Source: an uncultured Anaeromusa sp. (GTDB lineage Bacteria > Bacillota > Negativicutes > Anaeromusales > Anaeromusaceae). Taken from it: a DNA stretch of 64,000 nt. The translations under genes and the position numbers were made by a program. The notes beneath the pieces are model-generated. The model was not told the origin of the DNA and searched no databases. It saw nothing but the letters and a program-made list of their open reading frames with translations. Numbering within the stretch: the first letter of the stretch is position 1; every line of letters starts with the position of its first letter. The DNA is taken from contig NZ_OY781460.1 of assembly GCF_963676855.1 (NCBI RefSeq), forward strand, positions 3,222,001 to 3,286,000, given 5' to 3'. This document shows positions 46,675 to 55,039 of this stretch, piece after piece.

Positions 46675-48588
46675 GTGTCGGTAGATTGGTTATTTTTTGC
46701 AGCTCTTGCTTTTTTTAGTCTAGGCTGTCTTTCAGTTCTGCCACCGCTCCCCGCCCGAACTAGGATGTCTTATCTGTGCAGCATAGGCGGAAGTGTCTGC
46801 CTGATTGCTCTCGCAGTCTGCCTGTTACAACCAAATATGTTTTTACTTCCGTTCTCCGTGCTGCCTGGCAAATCCGAATTACTAAAATTGGATTGGTTGG
46901 CAGCATCTTTTTTTCTGCCATTTGGCCTGGTAGGCGTTTTTTCTTCCTGGTATGCTATCTCATACACCAGCTCTTTACCACAACCGCGCCGCCTAGCCTC
47001 TTGCTGGAATCTATTCCTCGCCGGCATGGCTGGGGTCTTTGCCGCCGCCCAGGTCTATTTCTTTTTCTTTGCCTGGGAAATCATGGCCTGGACTTCTTTT
47101 CTCTTGGTCCGCTACCAGGATCAAAAGAAACGTTCCATTCGTACCGGTTTTCTCTACCTGCTGATGACCCATATCGGCACGGCTTGTCTTTTAGGTTCTT
47201 TTCTTCTACTCAGCACCTCCAGCGGCTCCCTGGACTTTGCGAGCTTCGGCAGCCTACTGCCTGGCCCTCTGAGCAGCCTCATTTTCTTGCTTGCTTTTTT
47301 GGGTTTTGCGATTAAAGCCGGGTTAGTCCCGTTACATATCTGGTTGTCCCGAGCGCATCCAGCGGCTCCTTCCCATGTGTCCGCCTTGATGTCCGGCATC
47401 ATGTTGAAAACGGCGGTCTATGGCATGTGCCGCTTCTTATGGGATTTTCTGCCCCTTGCCGCCGCCGCCTGGTGGGGGTGGCTGCTGGTAGGCGCAGGCT
47501 GCCTTTCAGCGCTCATGGGCGCGCTATATGCGGTCACTGAAGGCGACTGGAAACGCCTGCTCGCGTTTTGCAGCGCCGAAAATTTAGGCTTAATCTTTGC
47601 GCTTCTCGGCGCTGGTCTGCTCGGCCAATTCCATGGAGACGCTTACTTGGCGTCTCTTGCCTGGAATGCTGCGCTGCTGCACGTCTTTTTGCACGCTCTT
47701 TATAAAAGTTTGCTCTTTTTAGGCGTCGGTTCGGTCATTCATGCCGTAGGCACAGGCAGCCTTGACGCCTTAGGCGGCCTCTGGCGCCGCATGCCGGGCA
47801 CCTGTCTTTGCCTGGGAATTGGCAGCTGCAGCGCCGCCGGCCTGCCTTTCTTCGCGGGATTTCCCGGCGAGTGGCTGCTGCTCCAAAGCATTTTATCCTT
47901 AGGCAGCGGTCCTGTTGACGCTCCTTTGCCCGCCGGCATCGCCCTGGCCGCCTTAGGCCTAGCGGCAGCCACCAGCGCAGCCGCTTTTTTAAAGACCTTG
48001 GCTCTGCCTGTGTTTGGACCGAAAAAGAGGCCTTGGCGCCCTGAGTTCCACGCCCCTAAAGGCGCTCTTGTTCAGGCCCCCTTGGGACTGGTTATTTTGA
48101 CACTTCTAGCCACATGGCAAGCGGACTGGCTGCGCCTGCTCTGGCTGCCAGCCGGCCCCCTCCCCTCGCTGCCGTATTCTAACACAGCTTGGCTCTTGGC
48201 CCTGACCGCTGTTCTGCTGGCCTGGCTGCAGGCACGGCGGCAAACGACGCAGCTTCCCACCTGGACCTGCGGGATTGTGCCTGAAGCTCATTTTGGCTAC
48301 AGCGCCACCGCACAAGCCCAACCATTTCAGCGCGCCTTCGCCAGCCTTGTCGGACCAGCTCAAAGCGTTCTGCTCCGTCAAGGAACCCATCCCTATTGGG
48401 GCGGATCCTTGCAGCATCACTTGTCGCGCACGCGCTACCTCATCGAATACCTTTATCAGCCCCTGCAACATTTAATTCTCCGCGCAGCCTCTCGTCTGCG
48501 CGCTATGCAGGCCGGCTCGATTCAGCTCTATATGGCCTATATTTTAACGGCAACGGTTGCTTGCCTGTATTACAGCATTAGGTGGTGA
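46675..48588 (+). CDS. hyfB: Hydrogenase-4-like membrane subunit B (NuoL/antiporter family)
   Basis: The 637-residue integral membrane protein belongs to the proton-translocating NuoL/MrpA/HyfB family (Proton_antipo_M). Typical segments include the glutamate-bearing FFFAWEIMAWTSFLLVRY, the lysine-bearing GFAIKAGLVPLHIWLSRAHPAAPSHVSALMSG (TM7-loop) and FLHALYKSLLFLGVGS. A long C-terminal extension resembles HyfB/HycC. It should form part of the ion-pumping arm of a group 4 hydrogenase. It starts with GTG at 46675. First gene of six tightly packed genes. Confidence 0.9.
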   Translation: MSVDWLFFAALAFFSLGCLSVLPPLPARTRMSYLCSIGGSVCLIALAVCLLQPNMFLLPFSVLPGKSELLKLDWLAASFFLPFGLVGVFSSWYAISYTSSLPQPRRLASCWNLFLAGMAGVFAAAQVYFFFFAWEIMAWTSFLLVRYQDQKKRSIRTGFLYLLMTHIGTACLLGSFLLLSTSSGSLDFASFGSLLPGPLSSLIFLLAFLGFAIKAGLVPLHIWLSRAHPAAPSHVSALMSGIMLKTAVYGMCRFLWDFLPLAAAAWWGWLLVGAGCLSALMGALYAVTEGDWKRLLAFCSAENLGLIFALLGAGLLGQFHGDAYLASLAWNAALLHVFLHALYKSLLFLGVGSVIHAVGTGSLDALGGLWRRMPGTCLCLGIGSCSAAGLPFFAGFPGEWLLLQSILSLGSGPVDAPLPAGIALAALGLAAATSAAAFLKTLALPVFGPKKRPWRPEFHAPKGALVQAPLGLVILTLLATWQADWLRLLWLPAGPLPSLPYSNTAWLLALTAVLLAWLQARRQTTQLPTWTCGIVPEAHFGYSATAQAQPFQRAFASLVGPAQSVLLRQGTHPYWGGSLQHHLSRTRYLIEYLYQPLQHLILRAASRLRAMQAGSIQLYMAYILTATVACLYYSIRW

Positions 48589-48592
48589 TCCC

Positions 48593-49477
48593 ATGGATAC
48601 AACGTCTCTTTTCCTACAAACCCTCGGCTTGGCTTTGCTGGCCCCCGCCTTTACCGGTATAGTCCGCAAAACCAAAGCGTGTCTGCAAAATCGACGTGGT
48701 GCGCCGATCTGGCAGCCTTACTTGGAACTACAACGTCTTTTCCGCAAACAACCGCTGCGCTCGACTAGCGCCTCTCCCCTCTTTGGGGCTTGGCCTCCTC
48801 TTTACGCAGCCTGCGCCCTAGGCGCCGCCGCGATGCTTCCTATTCTGCCAGGCACCGGCAATGATTTACTCTTTTTAGGCGGTCTTTGGGCGCTGGGCCG
48901 ATTCTGCCTGGCCATAGCCGGGCTGGAAGTCTCCAGCGCCTTTGGAGGTATGGGTTCTTCTCGGGAAATGTATGTCGCGGCTTTAGTCGAACCGGCGCTG
49001 CTGCTCTCCTTTTTTCAGTTGGCTTTGAGCGCCGGAGCCACCAGCCTTTCCTCACTGCAGGAAGCCGCGCAGCTGCGTGCTTTTGGTCTACCGGAAATTT
49101 TCGCGGCAACTGCTTTTTTTACCGTACTTTTAGCAGAGAGCGGCCGCATTCCAGTTGATAACCCAGATACCCATCTAGAGTTGACTATGATTCATGAAGC
49201 CATGGTCTTAGAGTATGCCGGTCAAGATTTAGCCCCTATCCATTGGGCTTCTATGATCCGTGAACTCACCTTGGCCTTTCTGTTTGCTTCTCTTTTCTTG
49301 CCGGTTCTTCCGGCTCCTTGCGACGGCTTGTTCGGCTTGTTTTTAAAAACGTTGCTCACTGCGCCCTTTATCGGCTTAGCGGAAATGGTCACCGTCAAGA
49401 TGCGCCTTTTCCGCGTACCACAATACCTGGCGCTGTCCGCTGTTTTTTCTTTACTGTCTCTATCTGCAAGACTCTAA
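48593..49477 (+). CDS. hyfC: Hydrogenase-4-like membrane subunit C (NuoH/HycD family)
   Basis: The 294-residue membrane protein is the NuoH-like anchor connecting the hydrogenase module to the membrane arm. Family hallmarks are GIVRKTKACLQNRRGAPIWQPYLEL at the N terminus, the conserved ESGRIPVDNPDTHLELTMIHEAMVLEYAG and an eight-helix pattern. The start at 48593 lies five bases after the hyfB stop; an upstream frame to 48557 overlaps hyfB and lacks the family start. Confidence 0.92.
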   Translation: MDTTSLFLQTLGLALLAPAFTGIVRKTKACLQNRRGAPIWQPYLELQRLFRKQPLRSTSASPLFGAWPPLYAACALGAAAMLPILPGTGNDLLFLGGLWALGRFCLAIAGLEVSSAFGGMGSSREMYVAALVEPALLLSFFQLALSAGATSLSSLQEAAQLRAFGLPEIFAATAFFTVLLAESGRIPVDNPDTHLELTMIHEAMVLEYAGQDLAPIHWASMIRELTLAFLFASLFLPVLPAPCDGLFGLFLKTLLTAPFIGLAEMVTVKMRLFRVPQYLALSAVFSLLSLSARL

Positions 49478-49499
49478 TTAAACTAAGGAGGCGCTTTTC

Positions 49500-50126
49500 T
49501 TGTCTTTGCTTTCCATGCTTTTGCTGGCATCGGCTCTAACTCTGCTACGTGTAACCGCGCTTAAAACCGCAGTTATCATTCTTTTTTTGCAATCGCTGCT
49601 CCTTAGCGGCGTATGCTTGTATGCCGGCCTTTCCCAAAATGAAAGTCATCTTTTCATCGCCGCTATTCTGACTTTGCTCATCAAAGGACTGCTCATCCCA
49701 TACAGCCTGCGCCGCCTGGTGCAACGCCTTAAAACGGAAAAAGAAACGCACCCAATTTTATCACCCAATATGTCTTTTTTCGCCGGCGGCCTCTTGCTCA
49801 TGCTTTCGCACGGCTTGCTTTCCACGGCTTTGCCCGCTTCCAGCGGCAGAGACATCCTCTCTACCGCCATTACCTTAGTGCTGTTGGGTTTGCTGCTTTT
49901 GATGATCCGCCGTCAGGCGCCGCTGCAAATCGTCGGCCTTGTCACCTTGGAAAACGGTCTTTATCTGTTGGGTCTTTCCATCACTGGCGGCTTGCCTTTA
50001 GTAATTGAACTGGGGATTTTCCTGGATCTTCTCGTAGCTGTCATTGTCCTGGTAGTCCTCACGCGGCGTCTAAAATATTCCTTCCAGACCACTGATACAT
50101 CAGTATTAAAAAACCTCAAAGGATGA
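49500..50126 (+). CDS. hyfE: Hydrogenase-4-like membrane subunit E (NuoK-like)
   Basis: A 208-residue protein with about six or seven membrane helices. The C-terminal half resembles NuoK/MnhC: PLQIVGLVTLENGLYLLG with the membrane glutamate, then ITGGLPLVIELGIFLDLLVAVIVL. HyfE combines a NuoK-like part with extra N-terminal helices, as here. It starts with TTG at 49500 behind AAGGAGG. The next gene begins seven bases after its stop. Confidence 0.82.
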   Translation: MSLLSMLLLASALTLLRVTALKTAVIILFLQSLLLSGVCLYAGLSQNESHLFIAAILTLLIKGLLIPYSLRRLVQRLKTEKETHPILSPNMSFFAGGLLLMLSHGLLSTALPASSGRDILSTAITLVLLGLLLLMIRRQAPLQIVGLVTLENGLYLLGLSITGGLPLVIELGIFLDLLVAVIVLVVLTRRLKYSFQTTDTSVLKNLKG

Positions 50127-50133
50127 TCGCCTC

Positions 50134-51618
50134 ATGTATTTATTTGCTTTATTTGCCTTGTTTTGCCCTTTGGCAGCAGCCTTAGGCAGCATACTTCTTT
50201 TCAAAAGTTCTCCTTGGCTGTATCGCCTCAACGTAGCCTCCGCCGTTCTCTCGTTAAGCGCCATTAGCTGGCTTTGGCTGCAAGGCGCGCTGCCTCTTGC
50301 TTGGCATGATTTGTTGTATATCGATGCTCTCAGTCTGATTTTTTCCCTTTTGGTAGCTTCTTTGGGGCTGTCCGCCTTAGTGGTTTCCGGCCCATACTTA
50401 GCTGCCGAAATAACCGGAGGCCACTTGCAGCCTCGCCGTCTAGGCCAATATTATGCACTGCTGCAATTATTTATTTTCACTATGCAAAGTGCCTTATTTC
50501 TGGAGAATCTAGGCTTTGTCTGGGTAGCCATTGAAGCCACCACCCTGGCCAGCACCTTGCTTGTAGCTTTCCAATCCAACCGTTCTTCCCTGGAGGCCGC
50601 TTGGAAATACGTGCTGCTGTGTACGGTCGGCATTAGCTTAGCCATGCTCGGCGCTATTCTGCTGTATCAAGCCCAAGCCACCGCCGGTATCGCGCTGGAG
50701 CACCCCCTAAGCCTTGTCGCGCTCAGCCAGCCTGGCGTTCTTTTGGATGCGCCTTTAGCGCGGCTGGCTTTTGCCTTCCTGCTGATTGGTTATGCCACGA
50801 AAGCCGGCTTGGCACCTATGCATACCTGGCTGCCGGACGCCCACAGCCAAGCGCCAGCACCTGTAAGCGGTCTCTTGTCAGGCGCCTTGCTCAGCTGCGC
50901 TTTCTATGTGCTGCTACGCCATATTGCCATCTTGCGGCCGTCTCTGCCGCCAGGACTGCCGGAAACAGCGCTGCTGGCTTTAGGCATTTTATCGTTGGCC
51001 GTGGCGGTTCCTTTCTTGCTGCTGCAGCATGATCTCAAGCGTTTGCTCGCTTATTCCAGTGTGGAACACATGGGTATTCTCGCCATCGGCGCCGGCGTCG
51101 GTACGCCTGCCGCCCTCTTTGCCTGCCTATTGCATGTGCTGACTCACGGCTTTACTAAATCCTCGCTTTTCTATGCTGCCGGCTTCATTACGCAGGAATA
51201 TCATTCTCGGCAGCTTTCCCGTATCCGCGGCCTCTTGCAAGCCTCTCCTTTTCTGGGTTGGATTTTCTTGGCCGCCATGCTATCCATTACCGGCACGCCT
51301 CCTTTCAGCGTCTTCCTCAGCAAATTCTTGCTGCTTCAAGCACTTTTTGCCGCAGATCGCCCTTGGCTGGCTGCTTTACTGCTGCTTCTTTTAGCAGGCG
51401 CCTTTGCCGGCTTGATGCATTATGCCGGCCAACTCACAGGGGGAACTGCGCCGCAAAGCCACCGTTCTGTGCCCTTAAATCACCTGACCCGCTTTGTTCT
51501 GGTCGGCTCTTTGCTGCTTGTTGCTATCGGCGGCCTCTTCCTGCCGGACATACTGATCCAACTGCTGAATGACGCTACTTTGATCGCTCTGGGAGGTGCC
51601 ACGTATGCAAAGCCATGA
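50134..51618 (+). CDS. hyfF: Hydrogenase-4-like membrane subunit F (NuoM/NuoN family)
   Basis: A 494-residue antiporter-like subunit, second of this type in the operon. It has LGFVWVAIEATTLASTLLVAFQ (functional Glu), GYATKAGLAPMHTWLPDAHSQAPAPVSGLLSG (Lys and TM-helix loop), LKRLLAYSSVEHMGILAIG and a late GTPPFSVFLSKF. It should be another ion-translocating unit. Its last 14 bases overlap the hydrogenase large subunit start. Confidence 0.92.
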   Translation: MYLFALFALFCPLAAALGSILLFKSSPWLYRLNVASAVLSLSAISWLWLQGALPLAWHDLLYIDALSLIFSLLVASLGLSALVVSGPYLAAEITGGHLQPRRLGQYYALLQLFIFTMQSALFLENLGFVWVAIEATTLASTLLVAFQSNRSSLEAAWKYVLLCTVGISLAMLGAILLYQAQATAGIALEHPLSLVALSQPGVLLDAPLARLAFAFLLIGYATKAGLAPMHTWLPDAHSQAPAPVSGLLSGALLSCAFYVLLRHIAILRPSLPPGLPETALLALGILSLAVAVPFLLLQHDLKRLLAYSSVEHMGILAIGAGVGTPAALFACLLHVLTHGFTKSSLFYAAGFITQEYHSRQLSRIRGLLQASPFLGWIFLAAMLSITGTPPFSVFLSKFLLLQALFAADRPWLAALLLLLLAGAFAGLMHYAGQLTGGTAPQSHRSVPLNHLTRFVLVGSLLLVAIGGLFLPDILIQLLNDATLIALGGATYAKP

Positions 51619-53092
51619 TGTCTTACCCGTAAATTGGCAAGCGCAAATCGCTCAGCTCCACGGACGCAATTATCAATTGTCCGCCTTATTCGCTAACGAT
51701 GAAAGAGCGTTACATGGCGTTTATGCAATATATGCCGTGTTTTTCCAAGCCCAAGAGCAGGCTTTGCAGTTGCTGCGCCTGCCGCTTGCCTCTGATTCCC
51801 CCTCGTTTCCCAGCATTACCGCTATCTTTCCCGGAGCCGCCTGGTACGAACGGGAAATTCACGATTTATTTGGTCTCTCCCCAGTTGGCCATCCTGACTT
51901 GCGCCCGCTGGTGCTCCACCATGCGCGCGGCGTTTTTCCGCTGCGTAAAGATGCTGGCGCGGCGATACCGCCCGCAGGCGAAGCCTTCCCGGTCCCACGG
52001 GCCAGCGGCGATGGTCTTTTTGAAACGCCAGTCGGCCCCATTCACGCCGGCATCATTGAACCGGGACATTTTCGTTTCACCCAAGCGGGTGAAACCGTAC
52101 TCCATTTAGAAGCACGTCTTTTCTACACGCACCGCGGCGTAGAAAAAGCCCTAGAAGGCCGCACCGTCAGCCAGGCTCTTCATGGCGTAGAACGTGTCTG
52201 CGGCGCTTGCAGCGTCACCCATGCTATGGCTTTTTGTCAGGCGGTTGAGACGCTTTGCCAGCAGGAAATCCCGCCCCGTGCCGCTATGCTGCGTCTTATC
52301 GCTTGCGAACTGGAACGTCTTTATAACCATTTAGGGGATATGGGAAATCTCTGCGCCGGCGTTGGTTTTCACGCTGGCGTCAGCATCGGCAGTCGCTTGA
52401 AAGAAGATTGTCAGCGCTGGAACGAAAGACTCTCTGGTCACCGTTTCTTGCGAAGCTGGATTGCGCCCGGCGGCGTATCCCGCGACATTAATGAAAAAGA
52501 CCAGCAAGAGTTGCTGCAATTTCTAGGGCAGCTTGAAGAAAAAGTGAAAAACTTTATCGATCTCTTAGCCGGACATGACGCTTTAAGTCAGCGCACGGAA
52601 ACCACCGGCATTTTGCCTCATAAAGCAGCCTGGGAACTGGGGGTAGTAGGTCCTGCCGCGCGCGCTTCCGGCGTGGACATCGACTTGCGACGCGATCTTC
52701 CCTACGGCGCTTACCGAATCTTACAGCCGCACATTCCTGTACGCAAAGAAGGAGATGTAGCTGCCCGGCTTTTTTTGCGAGCCGACGAAACCCTGGAAAG
52801 CTTGCTGCTTTTAATCCAAGCACTGCGCCGTTTGCCTGCAGGCCCCATCCAAACACCCATTCCGCCCTTGCCTCCGCCAGGCAGCGCCTTGGGTTGGGCA
52901 GAGTCTCCCCGCGGCGGCGAATTCATCTGGCTGCAAATTGATAGCAGCGGTCATCTATCCCGCCTCTTCCTGCGCTCTGCTTCTTACCCCAACTGGATGG
53001 CCGTACCGCTTACCGTGCCGGGAAACATCATTCCTGACTTTCCTTTAATCAATAAAAGCTTCGAGCTGTGTTACGCTTGTCTCGACCGTTAG
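51605..53092 (+). CDS. hyfG: [NiFe] hydrogenase large subunit (group 4, HycE/HyfG-like, NuoC-NuoD fusion)
   Basis: The 495-residue protein fuses an N-terminal NuoC-like domain (AAWYEREIHDLFGLSPVGHPDLRPL, about residues 78-105) to the catalytic large subunit. The L1 nickel motif is RVCGACSVTH (Cys199, Cys202). The L2 motif sits at the very C terminus, SFELCYACLDR (Cys489, Cys492), so all four nickel ligands are present. The usual DPCxxC reads ELCYAC, and there is no C-terminal tail to be removed by a maturation protease, as in Ech-type enzymes. GGGAGG lies upstream of the ATG at 51605. It should produce or consume H2 on the cytoplasmic face. Confidence 0.93.
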   Translation: MQSHDVLPVNWQAQIAQLHGRNYQLSALFANDERALHGVYAIYAVFFQAQEQALQLLRLPLASDSPSFPSITAIFPGAAWYEREIHDLFGLSPVGHPDLRPLVLHHARGVFPLRKDAGAAIPPAGEAFPVPRASGDGLFETPVGPIHAGIIEPGHFRFTQAGETVLHLEARLFYTHRGVEKALEGRTVSQALHGVERVCGACSVTHAMAFCQAVETLCQQEIPPRAAMLRLIACELERLYNHLGDMGNLCAGVGFHAGVSIGSRLKEDCQRWNERLSGHRFLRSWIAPGGVSRDINEKDQQELLQFLGQLEEKVKNFIDLLAGHDALSQRTETTGILPHKAAWELGVVGPAARASGVDIDLRRDLPYGAYRILQPHIPVRKEGDVAARLFLRADETLESLLLLIQALRRLPAGPIQTPIPPLPPPGSALGWAESPRGGEFIWLQIDSSGHLSRLFLRSASYPNWMAVPLTVPGNIIPDFPLINKSFELCYACLDR

Positions 53093-53102
53093 GAGTACAA
53101 TC

Positions 53103-53810
53103 ATGTGGAAATTGCTAAACACCATTTTGCAAACCGGTTGTGTTACCGAAAGCACAGCCGCCCCCTCGCCGCTCACGCTGCGTGGACGGCTGCAGCAAAC
53201 GGAAAGCTGCAGTCAATGCCATCATTGCGTAGGCGCCTGTCCCACAGGTGCCCTTACTACGCAGCCTGACTGGCAGTGGAATCCGGAACGCTGCACTTTT
53301 TGCGGTCTTTGCCTGGAAGCTTGCGAACGCCAACTGCTGCAGCATGTTCCAGAAAGTTATCATGCCTTTCATACGGCTTTAGGTAAAGAGCTCGCCGCGG
53401 AAACGCACCGCATATTCGGTCGTTCACTGGCGATCCGTCACCTAGACGTAGGCTCCTGCAATGCTTGCGATTTCGAGATGGCCGCTCTGGGCAATCCATA
53501 TTACGACCTGGCGCGCTACGGCATTTCTTTTGTCGCCTCGCCTCGTCACGCCGACCTTTTAATGGTCACCGGCGGTGTTACTCATCACTTAAAAGATGCC
53601 GTTTTGCGCACCTATGAAGCCATGTCGGAACCCAAGCGCGTCCTGACCGTAGGCACCTGTTCTTCCGGAGGCTGCGTTAATGGCGCTCCTTACGCGTTAG
53701 CCGGAAAGGTGGAAGATTTTATCCCTGTACACATGAAGCTTCCCGGCTGCCCGCCTCGACCCCAAGCCTTGCTATACGCTCTTTTGCTGCTCATCGGCCG
53801 CAAGCCTTAG
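53103..53810 (+). CDS. Fused ferredoxin and [NiFe] hydrogenase small subunit (HyfH-HyfI-like)
   Basis: This 235-residue protein joins two electron-transfer parts usually encoded separately. Residues 30-80 form a 2[4Fe-4S] ferredoxin with CSQCHHCVGACP and CTFCGLCLEACE. From about residue 105 it is a NuoB/HycG-like small subunit with GSCNACDFEM, TGGVTHHLKDAV, VGTCSSGGC and PGCPPRP, giving the proximal cluster ligands. Electrons from reduced ferredoxin or another donor would pass through it to the nickel site. Last gene of the operon, 10 bases after the large subunit; a strong terminator follows. No formate dehydrogenase or hyp maturation genes are present here. Confidence 0.92.
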   Translation: MWKLLNTILQTGCVTESTAAPSPLTLRGRLQQTESCSQCHHCVGACPTGALTTQPDWQWNPERCTFCGLCLEACERQLLQHVPESYHAFHTALGKELAAETHRIFGRSLAIRHLDVGSCNACDFEMAALGNPYYDLARYGISFVASPRHADLLMVTGGVTHHLKDAVLRTYEAMSEPKRVLTVGTCSSGGCVNGAPYALAGKVEDFIPVHMKLPGCPPRPQALLYALLLLIGRKP

Positions 53811-53850
53811 AACGCAACAGAAGAAACTTCTAGGATATGACCTGTAAAAT

Positions 53851-53901
53851 AAGACAAAAAGAGACTTTGCAAATTTATAGCAAAGTCTCTTTTTGTCTTA
53901 T
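53851..53901. terminator. Bidirectional terminator
   Basis: Perfect 21-bp arms (53851-53871 with 53881-53901), TAAGACAAAAAGAG.. / ..CTCTTTTTGTCTTA, placed between the convergent hydrogenase operon and nitrilase gene, with T-runs built into the arms on both strands. Confidence 0.93.
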
Positions 53902-53929
53902 TCGATCCGTCGCGCAGCTCTTTCCCAAG

Positions 53930-54760
53930 CTACGGCAGAATACGGTAATCTTCTCGGCTGTGTTGCAATAGCGGCAATTCGGCGCGCACCTTTTTCTGCA
54001 AAGCACGGTCAATTTTCACTTTCACCAGTTGCTCTGTTTCATCGGCTTGGAACAAAATCCGTCCCCAGGGATCCACCACTAGAGAATGACCATATGCTTC
54101 ATATACAGAACCAGCTAGTTTAGCCGGCGCCGCACCGATCACAAAGACCTGATGATCTACTGCTCTGGCCCGCAGCGTCAGTTCCCAATGAGCCGGCCCA
54201 GTCGTCCAGCCAAACGCAGCAGGGTAAATCAGCAGATCGGCACCGCGCCGCACCATTTCTCCGGCCATGGCGCCAAAACGCATATCATAGCAAACACCAA
54301 TTCCCAAAATTCCTACTGATGTTTCACAAAGTGTCAGCTCTTGCCCAGCAGTTAGAGTATCCGATTCTTTAAAACAGGTTCCCTCTGCAATTTCTACATC
54401 AAACAAATGCATTTTCCGGTGCCGCCCTAACAGCTTTCCTTGTTCATCAAAAACAAACGACGTATTATAGACGCGCCCCGCTTCATCGCGCTCTGGAATG
54501 GAACCGCCTACCAACACGACGCCGTTCTCCTTAGCCCATTCACTCATGCGTCTTACTGTTTCTTCCTCCGCCGCTTCTGCATATTTAGGAAACAGCACGG
54601 CCTGATAAGGGCAGCTGAACATTTCCGGCAATACTACCAAGCGACAACCTTCCTGGGCCGCCTGTTGCACCATTTGCTGCGCCTGTCGCAGGTTTTCTTC
54701 CTTATCAACGCGTGTAGCCATCTGACAAAGGCCCACATAAAAATTTTTATTTGCCTTCAT
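53930..54760 (-). CDS. Omega-amidase-like carbon-nitrogen hydrolase (nitrilase superfamily)
   Basis: The 276-residue protein has the nitrilase triad: Glu in VVLPEMFSCPY, Lys in GRHRKMHLFD and Cys in GVCYDMRFGAMA. The sequence RKMHLFDVEIAEGTCFKESDTL and CYDMRF are typical of Nit2/omega-amidase, which hydrolyses alpha-ketoglutaramate or alpha-ketosuccinamate (the keto acids of Gln/Asn) to dicarboxylate and ammonia. That would suit the neighbouring asparaginase. Substrate remains an inference. GAGGAGG precedes the ATG. Confidence 0.88.
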   Translation of the reverse strand: MKANKNFYVGLCQMATRVDKEENLRQAQQMVQQAAQEGCRLVVLPEMFSCPYQAVLFPKYAEAAEEETVRRMSEWAKENGVVLVGGSIPERDEAGRVYNTSFVFDEQGKLLGRHRKMHLFDVEIAEGTCFKESDTLTAGQELTLCETSVGILGIGVCYDMRFGAMAGEMVRRGADLLIYPAAFGWTTGPAHWELTLRARAVDHQVFVIGAAPAKLAGSVYEAYGHSLVVDPWGRILFQADETEQLVKVKIDRALQKKVRAELPLLQHSREDYRILP

Positions 54761-54963
54761 AACTTCCTCCTCTTCGACAATCTTCTTGTTTTCTTTTGAT
54801 TCTACTTGTTCTCTTCAGTTCCTGCCCCTTTTCATCCTTCTTTAAGATTCACGCCAAATGGTGTCGCGTCGCAAAATATCTTTCTAACTAACATTCTCCT
54901 CAGAATAGACATGTATACCTTGATGTTTCTTCCATTTTTTCCCCCATGCTTGCTTTTCTGCTT

Positions 54964-54992
54964 TTCGCAATGTTTTTATTTTATGTTATACT
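54964..54992 (+). promoter_or_regulatory. Candidate asparaginase promoter
   Basis: TTCGCA, 17-base spacer, TATACT, ending 47 bases before the start codon at 55040. The rest of the 279-base divergent spacer from the nitrilase gene shows no clear repeat. Confidence 0.5.
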
Positions 54993-55039
54993 GAATTCGT
55001 TGGTAAATTTAAAATTATTCGAAAAAGGGAGTTGAGTGA

